NCBI RefSeq assembly: GCF_000712075.1
Contig: NZ_JONW01000006.1
Coordinates: forward strand, 248,001 to 312,000
Reading direction: 5' to 3'
Length of the DNA stretch: 64,000 bases
DNA from: Caulobacter sp. UNC358MFTsu5.1
GTDB taxonomy: Bacteria; Pseudomonadota; Alphaproteobacteria; Caulobacterales; Caulobacteraceae
How positions within the stretch are numbered: position 1 is the first letter of the stretch; every line of letters starts with the position of its first letter. Below, piece by piece: positions 17,430 through 25,988 of the stretch. A program made the translations under genes and the position numbers. Below the pieces are notes generated by a model. It was given only the letters and a program-made list of their open reading frames with translations. It was not told the origin of the DNA and made no database searches.

Positions 17430-18641
17430 GTGAGCTCCAATCCTGTCCCTGACGTCCAGCAGGTGAAGGTCCATGCGCCGGGCGCGGTGCTGGCGGCCCT
17501 GGCCCTGGGCGGGTTCGCGATCGGCACCACCGAGTTCGCCTCGATGAGCCTGCTGCCGGACTTCGCCGCCGGCCTGGGCGTCGACGCGCCGACGGCGGGG
17601 CACGCGATCAGCGCCTACGCCCTGGGCGTGGTGGTCGGGGCGCCGGTGATCGCCGTGCTGGCCGCGCGCCTGCCGCGCCGGATCATCCTGGTGGCCCTGA
17701 TGGCGGTGTTCGCGGTCGGCAACCTGCTCAGCGCCCTGGCGCCGACGTTCGGATGGATGATGGCGTTCCGCTTCTTCAGCGGCCTGCCGCACGGGGCCTA
17801 TTTCGGCGTCGCGGCCCTGGTCGCCGCCAGCGTCGCGCCGCCGGAGCGAAGAGCTCAATCGGTGGCCATGGTGATGATCGGCCTGACCGTGGCGACCATC
17901 GTCGGGGTGCCCATGGCCAATGTGGTCGGCCAGTGGATCGGCTGGCGCTGGGGCTTCGTGATCGTGGCCATCCTGGCCGCGATGACCGCGACGGCCGTCT
18001 ATGTCTTCGCGCCACGCGCCCCGGCCGACGCGGGGGCCAGCCCCCTGCGCGAGCTGGGCGCCCTGGCCAAGGGCCGGGTGTGGCTGACCCTGGGCATCGG
18101 GGCGATCGGCTTCGGCGGCATGTTCTGCGTCTACACCTACCTGGCCTCGACCATGCGCGAGGTGACCCACGCCTCGGCCGCCCTGCCGGTGGTGCTGGCG
18201 GTGTTCGGGGCCGGCATGACCGTCGGGACCCTGGCCTGCGCCTGGGCCGCCGACCGCGCCCAGATGCCGGCCATCGGCGGGGTGCTGCTGTGGAGCGCCG
18301 CCGCCCTGGCCCTCTATCCGATGGCGACCGGCACCCTGTGGACCCTGATCCCCGTGGTCTTCCTGATCGGCTGCGGCGGCGGGCTGGGCGCGGTGCTGCA
18401 GACCCGGCTGATGGACGTGGCCGGCGACGCCCAGACCCTGGCGGCGGCCCTGAACCACTCGGCCTTCAACTTCGCCAACGCCCTGGGCCCGTGGCTGGGC
18501 GGCCTGGCCATCGCGGCCGGCATGGGGTGGACCTCGACCGGCTATGTCGGCGCGGCCCTGGCCCTGGGCGGCTTCACGATCTGGGTCGTGGCGGCGCTGG
18601 ACGTGCGGCGCGAACGCCTGGCGCTGGCGGCGGCGGAGTAA
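17430..18641 (+). CDS. MFS transporter, drug/sugar efflux (DHA1) type
   Basis: 403 residues, twelve predicted transmembrane helices. GGFAIGTTEFASMSLLPDFAAGLG in helix 1 is typical of AraJ/YdhP-type exporters of the DHA1 group. The loop 2-3 region VVVGAPVIAVLAARLPRR and the proline-rich helix 5 fit the same family. Substrate unknown. GTG 17430 is preferred over GTG 17409 because AGGCGG lies four bases upstream. Convergent with the Rrf2 gene across a palindromic repeat. Confidence 0.85.
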   Translation: MSSNPVPDVQQVKVHAPGAVLAALALGGFAIGTTEFASMSLLPDFAAGLGVDAPTAGHAISAYALGVVVGAPVIAVLAARLPRRIILVALMAVFAVGNLLSALAPTFGWMMAFRFFSGLPHGAYFGVAALVAASVAPPERRAQSVAMVMIGLTVATIVGVPMANVVGQWIGWRWGFVIVAILAAMTATAVYVFAPRAPADAGASPLRELGALAKGRVWLTLGIGAIGFGGMFCVYTYLASTMREVTHASAALPVVLAVFGAGMTVGTLACAWAADRAQMPAIGGVLLWSAAALALYPMATGTLWTLIPVVFLIGCGGGLGAVLQTRLMDVAGDAQTLAAALNHSAFNFANALGPWLGGLAIAAGMGWTSTGYVGAALALGGFTIWVVAALDVRRERLALAAAE

Positions 18642-18645
18642 GACA

Positions 18646-18758
18646 CCCTCCCCCCTGTGGGGGAGGCGGCCGAAGGCCGGTGGGGGGGATAAGGGCGGCG
18701 GAAGCCTGATCACGCCTCCCTCCGTCGGCTGCGCCGACACCTCCCCCACAGGGGGAGG
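18646..18758. repeat. Intergenic palindrome pair (C-rich repeat family), copy 3
   Basis: Two inverted copies face each other. One has CCTCCCCC-TGT-GGGGGAGG (within 18646-18666) and CGGCC-GAA-GGCCG. The other has GTCGGC-TGC-GCCGAC and CCTCCCCC-ACA-GGGGGAGG (18740-18758). The whole can fold into one long hairpin between the convergent stops of the MFS and Rrf2 genes, so it likely acts as a bidirectional terminator. Confidence 0.8.
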
Positions 18759-18769
18759 ACCTTAAGCCG

Positions 18770-19207
18770 CTAAGCCGCGGCCTCGGTCGCCGCGCCGTTC
18801 AGCAGGTCGGCCACCGAGATCGTCGACAGGCGCTCGGCCACGGCGGTGTCGGCGGCGATCATCGCCCCGCGGACGGCGTCGGGGATCTTCTCGCCGACAG
18901 GGCAGCCCTTCACGCCCTTGGGCGCGACGCCCAGGTGGGCGCAGCCGTTCACGGCCCGCAGCACGACGTCCAGGGTGATGGTCTCGGGGGCCTTCAGCAG
19001 CCAGGCCCCGCCGTTGGCGCCGGCGCGCGCGCCGATCAGCCCCGCCTTGCCCAGCATGGCCGTCACGCGACGCACCACGACCGGGTTGGTCGGGACCGAG
19101 GCGGCGAGCTCGGCGCTGGCCACGGCGCGATCGGCCGAAAAGGCGCTCTTGTGCGCCAGATAGGCCAGGGCGTGCGCGGCGACGGGGAATTTCTGACTGT
19201 CTGACAT
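18770..19207 (-). CDS. Rrf2-family transcriptional regulator
   Basis: 145 residues. The N-terminal winged helix-turn-helix is AAHALAYLAHKSAFSADRAVASAELAASVPTNPVVVRRVTAMLGKAGLI, and the wing is ARAGANGGAWL. The dimerisation helix carries only two cysteines (Cys89 and Cys102 in NGCAHLGVAPKGVKGCPVG), not the three of IscR/NsrR iron-sulfur sensors, so a Cys-pair redox switch or no cofactor is more likely. Starts 171 bp from kup on the opposite strand and may control it. Confidence 0.85.
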   Translation of the reverse strand: MSDSQKFPVAAHALAYLAHKSAFSADRAVASAELAASVPTNPVVVRRVTAMLGKAGLIGARAGANGGAWLLKAPETITLDVVLRAVNGCAHLGVAPKGVKGCPVGEKIPDAVRGAMIAADTAVAERLSTISVADLLNGAATEAAA

Positions 19208-19378
19208 TTTTCCGTGGCAGGACCCTAAGGGCGTCGTTCGTGCGTTCAACCAAAAACTATCGTTGTTATCCCGCTTCAGGTCGCGATTGAACCGGAGCAG
19301 GATTGGGTGTATCGCGCCCCGCTTGATCGATATGGGGCTCCGCACCGCGTTTTGCGAGGGCGACCCCGGAGGGATTGA
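19208..19378. promoter_or_regulatory. Shared upstream region of the Rrf2 regulator and kup
   Basis: 171 bp between two divergent starts. It holds an AT-rich segment (caaaaactatcgttgttatc) near 19250-19270, and a strong Shine-Dalgarno CGGAGGGA lies just before the kup ATG. This is the natural place for an Rrf2 operator, but I cannot name a specific palindrome. Confidence 0.35.
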
Positions 19379-21337
19379 ATGGCTTCCGAAGCCTCTGGCG
19401 CTCCTGCTGCAGACAGCGCCGCCCCGTGTGATGTCCCTCCGCAAGCCGGCCATGACCTGAAAGGGCATGGCTTCCTGGCGCTTGCGCTCGGCGCCGTGGG
19501 CGTCGTGTTCGGCGATATCGGGACCAGCCCGCTCTACGCCATGCGCGAGGCCCTGGCCCATTCGCGCAGCACCACCGCCACCGAGCACGCCGTGCTGGGG
19601 GTGGTGTCGCTGGTGCTGTGGACCCTGACCCTGTTCGTCACGATCAAGTACGTGATCTTCTTCATGCGGGCCGACAACAAGGGCGAGGGCGGCACCCTGG
19701 CCCTGATGGCCCTGGCCCAGAAGGCCCTGGGCAAGGCGGCGCGCAAGCGCTCGACCGCCGTGTTCTTCCTGGGCGTGATCGGCGCGGCGCTGTTCTATGG
19801 CGACGGCATCATCACCCCGGCCATCTCGGTGCTGTCGGCGGTGGAAGGCATGAAGGACGCGCCGCATGTCGGCCATGCCCTGTCGGCCTACGTCCTGCCG
19901 ATCTCGGCCGGCATCCTGGTCGCCCTGTTCCTGGTGCAGGCCAAGGGCACGCACCGCATGGCCGCCCTGTTCGGCCCGGTCATGGCCGCCTGGTTCCTGA
20001 TCCTGGGCGGGCTGGGCCTGTTCCACCTCGTCGACGATCTGTCGATCCTGCGCGCCTTCAATCCCTGGTACGGCGTGCGTTTCCTGCTGGAGAACGGCTT
20101 CCTGGGCTTCGTGATCCTGGGCAGCGTGTTCCTGGCGGTGACCGGCGCCGAGGCGCTGTACGCCGACATGGGCCACTTCGGGAAGAAGCCCATCCGGGCG
20201 GCCTGGCTGTACCTGGCCTTCCCGTGCCTGGCCCTGAACTATCTGGGCCAGGGCTCGCTGGTGCTGGATCACCCGGCCTCGCGCCACAATCCGTTCTGGG
20301 ACATGGTCCCGACCTTCGCCTACTGGCCGGTGCTGCTGATGGCCACCGTGGCCACGGTCATCGCCAGCCAGGCGGTGATCACCGGCGCGTTCTCGATGAC
20401 CCAGCAGGCGGTGCAGCTGGGCCTGCTGCCGCGCCTGGACATCAAGCGCACCTCCGAGACCCAGGCCGGCCAGATCTACGTCCCGGCGGTCAACACCTTC
20501 CTGCTGATCGGCGTGCTGGTGCTGCTGATCATGTTCCAGAGCTCGCACAAGCTGGCCAGCGCCTACGGCATCGCCGTGACCGGCGCGATGTTCGTCGACA
20601 CCCTGCTGGCTTATGTCGTGCTGCGCCTGGTGTGGAAGTGGAGCCTCTGGCAGACCGCCGCCCTGCTGGTGCCGCTGGCCATGATCGACCTGGTGTTCAT
20701 CGCCTCGAACGCGCTGAAGATTCCCGACGGCGCCTGGCTGCCGCTGGTGTTCGGCGCGGTGCTGGTGCTGATCATGTGGACCTGGACGCGCGGCGCCCAG
20801 ATCCTGACCGACAAGACCCGCCGCGACAGCGTGCCCCTGGTCGACCTGATGGAGATCCTGCGCGCCCGGGCCCCGCACCGCGCCCCCGGCACGGCGATCT
20901 TCCTGACCTCCGACCCGGACATGACCCCGGTCGCCCTGATGCACAACCTCAAGCACAACAAGGTGCTGCACGAGCGCAACGTGGTGCTGACCGTCCGCAC
21001 CGCCGAGACCCCGCGCGTCGCCGACGAGGACCGCGTGCGCACCCAGGCGATCAACGCCGACTTCAAGAAGGTCGAGATCTTCTACGGCTTCATGGAAAGC
21101 CCGAACGTGCCCAAGGCCCTGGCCATCCTGCGCAAGCAGCAGGGGCTGAAGTTCGACATCATGGCCACCAGCTTCTTCCTGGGCCGCCGCTCGATCGTGC
21201 CGTCGGCCAACAGCGGCATGCCGCTGTGGCAGGACCGGATCTTCATCTTCCTGATGAAGAACGCCACCAACCCGACCGACTTCTTCAAGATTCCGCCCGG
21301 CCGCGTGGTCGAACTGGGCGCGCAGGTGACGGTCTAG
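19379..21337 (+). CDS. kup: Low-affinity potassium uptake protein Kup
   Basis: 652 residues, inner-membrane K+/H+ symporter. The family opening ALGAVGVVFGDIGTSPLYAMREAL is followed by about twelve helices, with DGIITPAISVLSAVEG, VTGAEALYADMGHFG, GQGSLVL and ITGAFSMTQQAVQLGLLPR. A cytoplasmic C-terminal domain (GTAIFLTSDPDMTPVALMHNLKHNKVLHE) follows. ATG 19379 has a good Shine-Dalgarno. Three bases separate its stop from the next ATG, so the small membrane gene is co-translated. Confidence 0.95.
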   Translation: MASEASGAPAADSAAPCDVPPQAGHDLKGHGFLALALGAVGVVFGDIGTSPLYAMREALAHSRSTTATEHAVLGVVSLVLWTLTLFVTIKYVIFFMRADNKGEGGTLALMALAQKALGKAARKRSTAVFFLGVIGAALFYGDGIITPAISVLSAVEGMKDAPHVGHALSAYVLPISAGILVALFLVQAKGTHRMAALFGPVMAAWFLILGGLGLFHLVDDLSILRAFNPWYGVRFLLENGFLGFVILGSVFLAVTGAEALYADMGHFGKKPIRAAWLYLAFPCLALNYLGQGSLVLDHPASRHNPFWDMVPTFAYWPVLLMATVATVIASQAVITGAFSMTQQAVQLGLLPRLDIKRTSETQAGQIYVPAVNTFLLIGVLVLLIMFQSSHKLASAYGIAVTGAMFVDTLLAYVVLRLVWKWSLWQTAALLVPLAMIDLVFIASNALKIPDGAWLPLVFGAVLVLIMWTWTRGAQILTDKTRRDSVPLVDLMEILRARAPHRAPGTAIFLTSDPDMTPVALMHNLKHNKVLHERNVVLTVRTAETPRVADEDRVRTQAINADFKKVEIFYGFMESPNVPKALAILRKQQGLKFDIMATSFFLGRRSIVPSANSGMPLWQDRIFIFLMKNATNPTDFFKIPPGRVVELGAQVTV

Positions 21338-21340
21338 GCC

Positions 21341-21703
21341 ATGGAAGCGGCGCTGCGCATCCTGGGCGACGGCCTGTCGATCGCCGCCCTGGCGATCATC
21401 GCCTCCACCGCCCAAAGCGCCTGGAAGCGCATCCCCAAGGGCGCGCGCATCCCCATGCAATGGGGGCTGGACGGCCGGCCGACCTGGCGGGCGTCCAAGG
21501 GCGTGGGCCTGCTGGCGATCCCGGTCCTGGCGATCCTGATCCTGCTGTCGTTCACCCTGACCCAGCTCACCTATCGGGTGGACGGCGCCAGCGCGGTGAT
21601 CGTGCTGTGCGTGCGCGCCACCCTGGCCGCCGCCCTGGCGCTGAGCCAGCTGGTGCACCTGCGCAAGGTCATGGAGACCTTGAGCGACGAAGGCGATCTC
21701 TAG
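21341..21703 (+). CDS. Small membrane protein, DUF1648-like
   Basis: 120 residues with three or four hydrophobic segments. The segment WKRIPKGARIPMQWGLDGRPTWRASKGVGL resembles the first helix-loop of DUF1648/SdpI-like proteins (Pro-x-Ile-Pro-Met-x-Trp-x-x-Asp-Gly). The ATG lies three bases after the kup stop, so translation is coupled and a role linked to potassium uptake is possible. I do not recognise a characterised homologue. Confidence 0.7.
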   Translation: MEAALRILGDGLSIAALAIIASTAQSAWKRIPKGARIPMQWGLDGRPTWRASKGVGLLAIPVLAILILLSFTLTQLTYRVDGASAVIVLCVRATLAAALALSQLVHLRKVMETLSDEGDL

Positions 21704-21724
21704 GGCCGATCTTTGGGATCGGCC
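21704..21724 (+). terminator. Hairpin after the kup operon
   Basis: Perfect 8-bp stem GGCCGATC / GATCGGCC around a TTTGG loop, starting at the base after the stop of the small membrane gene. No T-run follows, so it is a stem-loop 3' end or attenuator rather than a classical intrinsic terminator. Confidence 0.5.
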
Positions 21725-21831
21725 AACACGCCGTTTCAATCGTCGTGAAACCGCGCTAAACGCCCCGCGACCCGGTGTTTCTCAGAAGGAGAGACGCTTG
21801 CGACTTTGTGTTTCCTCGGAAGGACCCCCTC

Positions 21832-23061
<1,230 letters not shown>

Positions 23062-23074
23062 GGCGCGTCCAAAT

Positions 23075-23106
23075 CGGCCTGGCGTTCCCGAGCGGACGCC
23101 AGGCCG
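23075..23106. terminator. Bidirectional hairpin between argG and the beta-helix gene
   Basis: 11-bp perfect stem, CGGCCTGGCGT pairing with ACGCCAGGCCG, around a ten-base loop (23086-23095). It sits 13 bases past the argG stop and nine bases past the stop of the convergent gene. No T-run is present on either side. Confidence 0.6.
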
Positions 23107-23115
23107 TCCGGCGTC

Positions 23116-24066
23116 CTATTTCAGCGGGATGACCGGCATGGCGGTGCCCGGCGACGTGTTGTCGTCGACGTGGTTGTTGCCATACGACAGCAGGTTGGTA
23201 GTCGACGAATTGATGCCCACCCCGTTGCCGGTGACCATCGAGCTGCCCACGCGGATGACCGCGCCGGTTCCCGAAAGGTTGACGCCGACGCCGTTGTTCA
23301 CCGACGCCGAACGGTCGATGTTCAGCGAGACCGCGCCGCTGCCCGCCGTCTGGGCGACCACGAAGCCCGAATAGACGTTGCCGGCCGCCGTGGTGTCGAC
23401 CGCCGCGGCGGTGATGGCGCCGGTCCCCGCGATGGAGTTCTCCAGCCGCAGCCCCAGCACGTTGTTGACCAGCCGCGTGGTGCTGAAGTCGACCGCCGCC
23501 GACCCGGTCCCGGTGGGACGCACCAGCACGCCGCCGCCGGTGGTGCCCGATCCGTTGCTCTCGACCGTGGTGTCCTGGATGTTCACGCGCCCGGCCGTGC
23601 TGGGTTGCACCAGGATCCCGTAGTTCGAGAAGCCCGAGATGCTGACGTTCTCGACGCTGAGCGAAGCGCCGGAATTGAACACGATACCGTTCACCCCGGT
23701 GCCCACGCCGTTGAACGTGATCCCTCGAATGGTGATCTTGTCGGTGGCCGCGGCGTTTATGACGAAGCCGTTGGTGCCCGCCGCCAGCACGCCGGCTTCC
23801 CCGGCGCCGTCATTGGCGATGGTGATCGCCTTGGTGATCGTCAGGGCGCCGAAGCCGCCCGGATCCAGGGTGTTGATCTCACCGCCGGCCGCCGTTTTCG
23901 AAATGGCGCCCGCGAAGGTCTTGCAGGGGGCCGTGCGGCTGCAGGGGTTGGCGTCGTCGCCGACGCCCGAGACCCAGGTTCGGGTCGCCTGGGCGCTGGC
24001 CGGCGCGACGTGGATCAGGAGCGCCAGGCTCGCGGCGCCGAGTATCGATAGAGCGGATATTTTCAT
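23116..24066 (-). CDS. Secreted right-handed parallel beta-helix protein
   Basis: 316 residues. The signal peptide (MKISALSILGAASLALLIHVAPASA) ends before QATRTWVSGVGDDANPCSRTAPCKTF, the common opening of secreted pectate-lyase-like solenoids. Successive coils follow with regularly spaced Ile/Val and Asn/Gly turns (ITIRGITFNGVGTGV, VSISGFSNYGILVQ). No catalytic Asp/Lys cluster is obvious, so binding rather than cleavage of a glycan is possible. ATG 24066 has GGGGAGG upstream; the frame to 24162 adds no conserved sequence. Divergent from a sulfotransferase gene. Confidence 0.8.
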   Translation of the reverse strand: MKISALSILGAASLALLIHVAPASAQATRTWVSGVGDDANPCSRTAPCKTFAGAISKTAAGGEINTLDPGGFGALTITKAITIANDGAGEAGVLAAGTNGFVINAAATDKITIRGITFNGVGTGVNGIVFNSGASLSVENVSISGFSNYGILVQPSTAGRVNIQDTTVESNGSGTTGGGVLVRPTGTGSAAVDFSTTRLVNNVLGLRLENSIAGTGAITAAAVDTTAAGNVYSGFVVAQTAGSGAVSLNIDRSASVNNGVGVNLSGTGAVIRVGSSMVTGNGVGINSSTTNLLSYGNNHVDDNTSPGTAMPVIPLK

Positions 24067-24294
24067 GATCGCCTCCCCGATTGGCAACGATCGTCTCGCC
24101 TGTGAACGATCTTCAAGCTCAACCGTTGGGAACAGTACCGTTCCAACTCCCGCAAAAGGCAACTAGTTTCGAACCTAAGCCTTGGATCGAGGGGAACAGT
24201 CCGTGATAGGATCGCCCGACAAGCACGGTCGGCGGGGAGGCCGGCGTGCGGGAAAACCATCCGGACACGGAACGATGACACGCGCGAGGTGTGC
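24067..24294. promoter_or_regulatory. Divergent region between beta-helix and sulfotransferase genes
   Basis: 228 bp with lower GC than its surroundings. It carries an inverted repeat at 24125-24147, GTTGGGAAC and GTTCCAAC arms around AGTACC with one bulged base. Either gene could be controlled from it. No named operator fits. Confidence 0.4.
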
Positions 24295-25053
24295 ATGCTG
24301 GTTCTGATCACGGCTTTTCCCAAGAGCGGATCGACGTTCTTGTCCTCGGTGATCGCTTCCCTGCCGGGTTTCGGTCGCGCCACCTTCGCCGACTGGGCCG
24401 GCACCCTGCCGCTGGTCGCGCCCGACGGCCTGCCCAGTTCCAGCCGCCGCGAGCAGGAGCTGTCCCATCGCCTGATCGAGAGCCTGGCGGGCCAGAACCT
24501 GGTGGCGCAGCATCACACCTGCGCGTCGGAATACAGCCTGCGGGTCATCGACGGCTACGCCATCACCACGTTGGTGCTCGTGCGCGACATCCACGACTGC
24601 ATGGTCAGCCTGGCCGAGCACATCGCCACGGAAAGCCCGGAAATCCCGTGGGCCTATTTCGATCAGAGCATCTGCCAGCGGGACTTCCACTACCGGGTCG
24701 ACGCGGTCGTCGACCTGGTCGCCGCCTGGTACCTGAAGTTCTACGCGTCCTGGATGAGCACCCGTCCGGCCAACGTCTTCCACTACGAGAACATCGTGCT
24801 GGGCGGCGCCGAAGGGGTGCGCGATGTGCTGGATCGATCCGGCCTGCTGGCGCGTGAACCCCAGACCTTCGCGGCCGCCGACCTCGAACAGCGGGTGGCC
24901 CAGGCGCGCGGACCCGACAATCGCTTCAACGTCGGCGTCAGCGGCCGGGGCGCCCAGCTGCTCAGCGCCGCCAACCGGGCCGCCATCGAGCGGATGGCCG
25001 GCTACTATCCGGAGATCGACTTCCGGCCGATCGGCATCGGCGCCGAGGCCTAG
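24295..25053 (+). CDS. P-loop sulfotransferase-family protein
   Basis: 252 residues. The 5'-phosphosulfate loop is ITAFPKSGSTFLSSVI (residues 5-20), and the 3'-phosphate motif is TTLVLVRDIHDCMVSLAEH near residue 95 (Arg-Asp, then Ser). This is the PAPS-dependent sulfotransferase fold. The acceptor cannot be predicted. ATG 24295 follows GAGGTG; GTG 24289 is also in frame. No PAPS-synthesis genes are in the window. It is divergent from a secreted solenoid and followed by two small convergent genes. Confidence 0.75.
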   Translation: MLVLITAFPKSGSTFLSSVIASLPGFGRATFADWAGTLPLVAPDGLPSSSRREQELSHRLIESLAGQNLVAQHHTCASEYSLRVIDGYAITTLVLVRDIHDCMVSLAEHIATESPEIPWAYFDQSICQRDFHYRVDAVVDLVAAWYLKFYASWMSTRPANVFHYENIVLGGAEGVRDVLDRSGLLAREPQTFAAADLEQRVAQARGPDNRFNVGVSGRGAQLLSAANRAAIERMAGYYPEIDFRPIGIGAEA

Positions 25054-25066
25054 GTCCGGCCGTTCG

Positions 25067-25453
25067 TCAGCTCGCCGCGGTCCCCGCCGGCTGCACCAGG
25101 CTGGGCGCCAGGTTCACGCCGGTCTTGTTGTAGATCACCCAGCCGATCACCCGGAACGTCGCATCCAGCAGCTGCTGGGCCAGGACCAGGGTCATGAACT
25201 TGGTGAACTGCAGGGTCTGGTTGAAGGCCAGCTGCTGGTTGCGCATGATCATGTCGGCCGCTTCGGCCGGGATCTGCTGGTTGGTCAGGGCGACCTGGGT
25301 CTGCAGCGTCGCCTCGGCCAGGCTGCGCAGGTAGCCGGCCACCACCGACTTGTTGGCGTTCCACCACTGGGTGGACACCCCGCCCAGCTCGTCCTCGAGG
25401 GTCGAGACCAGCTGGTCCACGTTGTCGATCCGCAGGTTGGCGAAATCCAGCAT
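25067..25453 (-). CDS. Small helical protein, second gene of a lipoprotein pair
   Basis: 128 residues, no signal peptide. Long predicted helices contain many Gln and Asn (TQVALTNQQIPAEAADMIMRNQQLAFNQTLQF), followed by a hydrophobic stretch (FMTLVLAQQLLDATFRVIGWVIYN) that may be a membrane-associated helix. No family recognised. It begins 22 bases after the stop of the lipoprotein gene. This gene order repeats that at 1.3-2.2 kb, though the proteins are not obviously alike at residue level. Confidence 0.7.
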   Translation of the reverse strand: MLDFANLRIDNVDQLVSTLEDELGGVSTQWWNANKSVVAGYLRSLAEATLQTQVALTNQQIPAEAADMIMRNQQLAFNQTLQFTKFMTLVLAQQLLDATFRVIGWVIYNKTGVNLAPSLVQPAGTAAS

Positions 25454-25475
25454 CGGTCAGTCTCCCCCTGGGCCT

Positions 25476-25928
25476 CTAGTTGTTCTTCATGGCGCCGACG
25501 GCCTTGGCCGCCTGGTCGCAGCTGACCATCATGGCCTGGGTGGCGCCGGTGTTCGGGACCACGCCGTAGGTCTGGTGCAGTTTCGCCAGGCCCGAGACCT
25601 GGGCGCTGCAGCCCTTGATGAAGCCGACGGTCATGTCGCGCGCCTGTTCGGCCCGCTTGCCGGCCACCGGGGCCGAGGCGGCGCGCACGGCCACCACGGC
25701 CAGGGCCCCCTGGATCGTGGCGTAGGTGTCGACCGTCGCGGGATAGGTGGCCTTGTCCTGGTAGAGGCCCATCTCGGCCTGGGCCGCCAGCTTGGCCACG
25801 CTCTCGTAGGCGCTGGTGGTCTTCTCATCCAGGGTGGCGTCGTAGGGCGGGGCGAACAGCGCGCAGGCGCTCAAGGCCAGCGCCAGACCGGCGACGCCCA
25901 CGGTGCGGATGGCTTGGGCCAGGTTCAT
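25476..25928 (-). CDS. Small lipoprotein, unknown function
   Basis: 150 residues. The signal peptide MNLAQAIRTVGVAGLALALSAC ends in a Leu-Ser-Ala-Cys lipobox. The mature part is helical and Ala-rich, with two further Cys (FIKGCSAQ, MVSCDQAA). The central YPATVDTYATIQGALAVVAVRAAS could be a helical hairpin. No recognised family. Promoter-proximal gene of the pair with the 128-residue protein. Confidence 0.75.
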   Translation of the reverse strand: MNLAQAIRTVGVAGLALALSACALFAPPYDATLDEKTTSAYESVAKLAAQAEMGLYQDKATYPATVDTYATIQGALAVVAVRAASAPVAGKRAEQARDMTVGFIKGCSAQVSGLAKLHQTYGVVPNTGATQAMMVSCDQAAKAVGAMKNN

Positions 25929-25988
25929 GTCGTGTCTCCCCGAAAGCCAACCATGGGCTGCAATCGCGTTCCGCTCAAGCCGCCTTGC

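Noticed and set aside
18770-21739. 989-residue open frame that ends in the Rrf2 regulator
   Set aside because: Only the last 145 codons are the regulator. The rest is antisense to kup, and the true ATG is at 19207.
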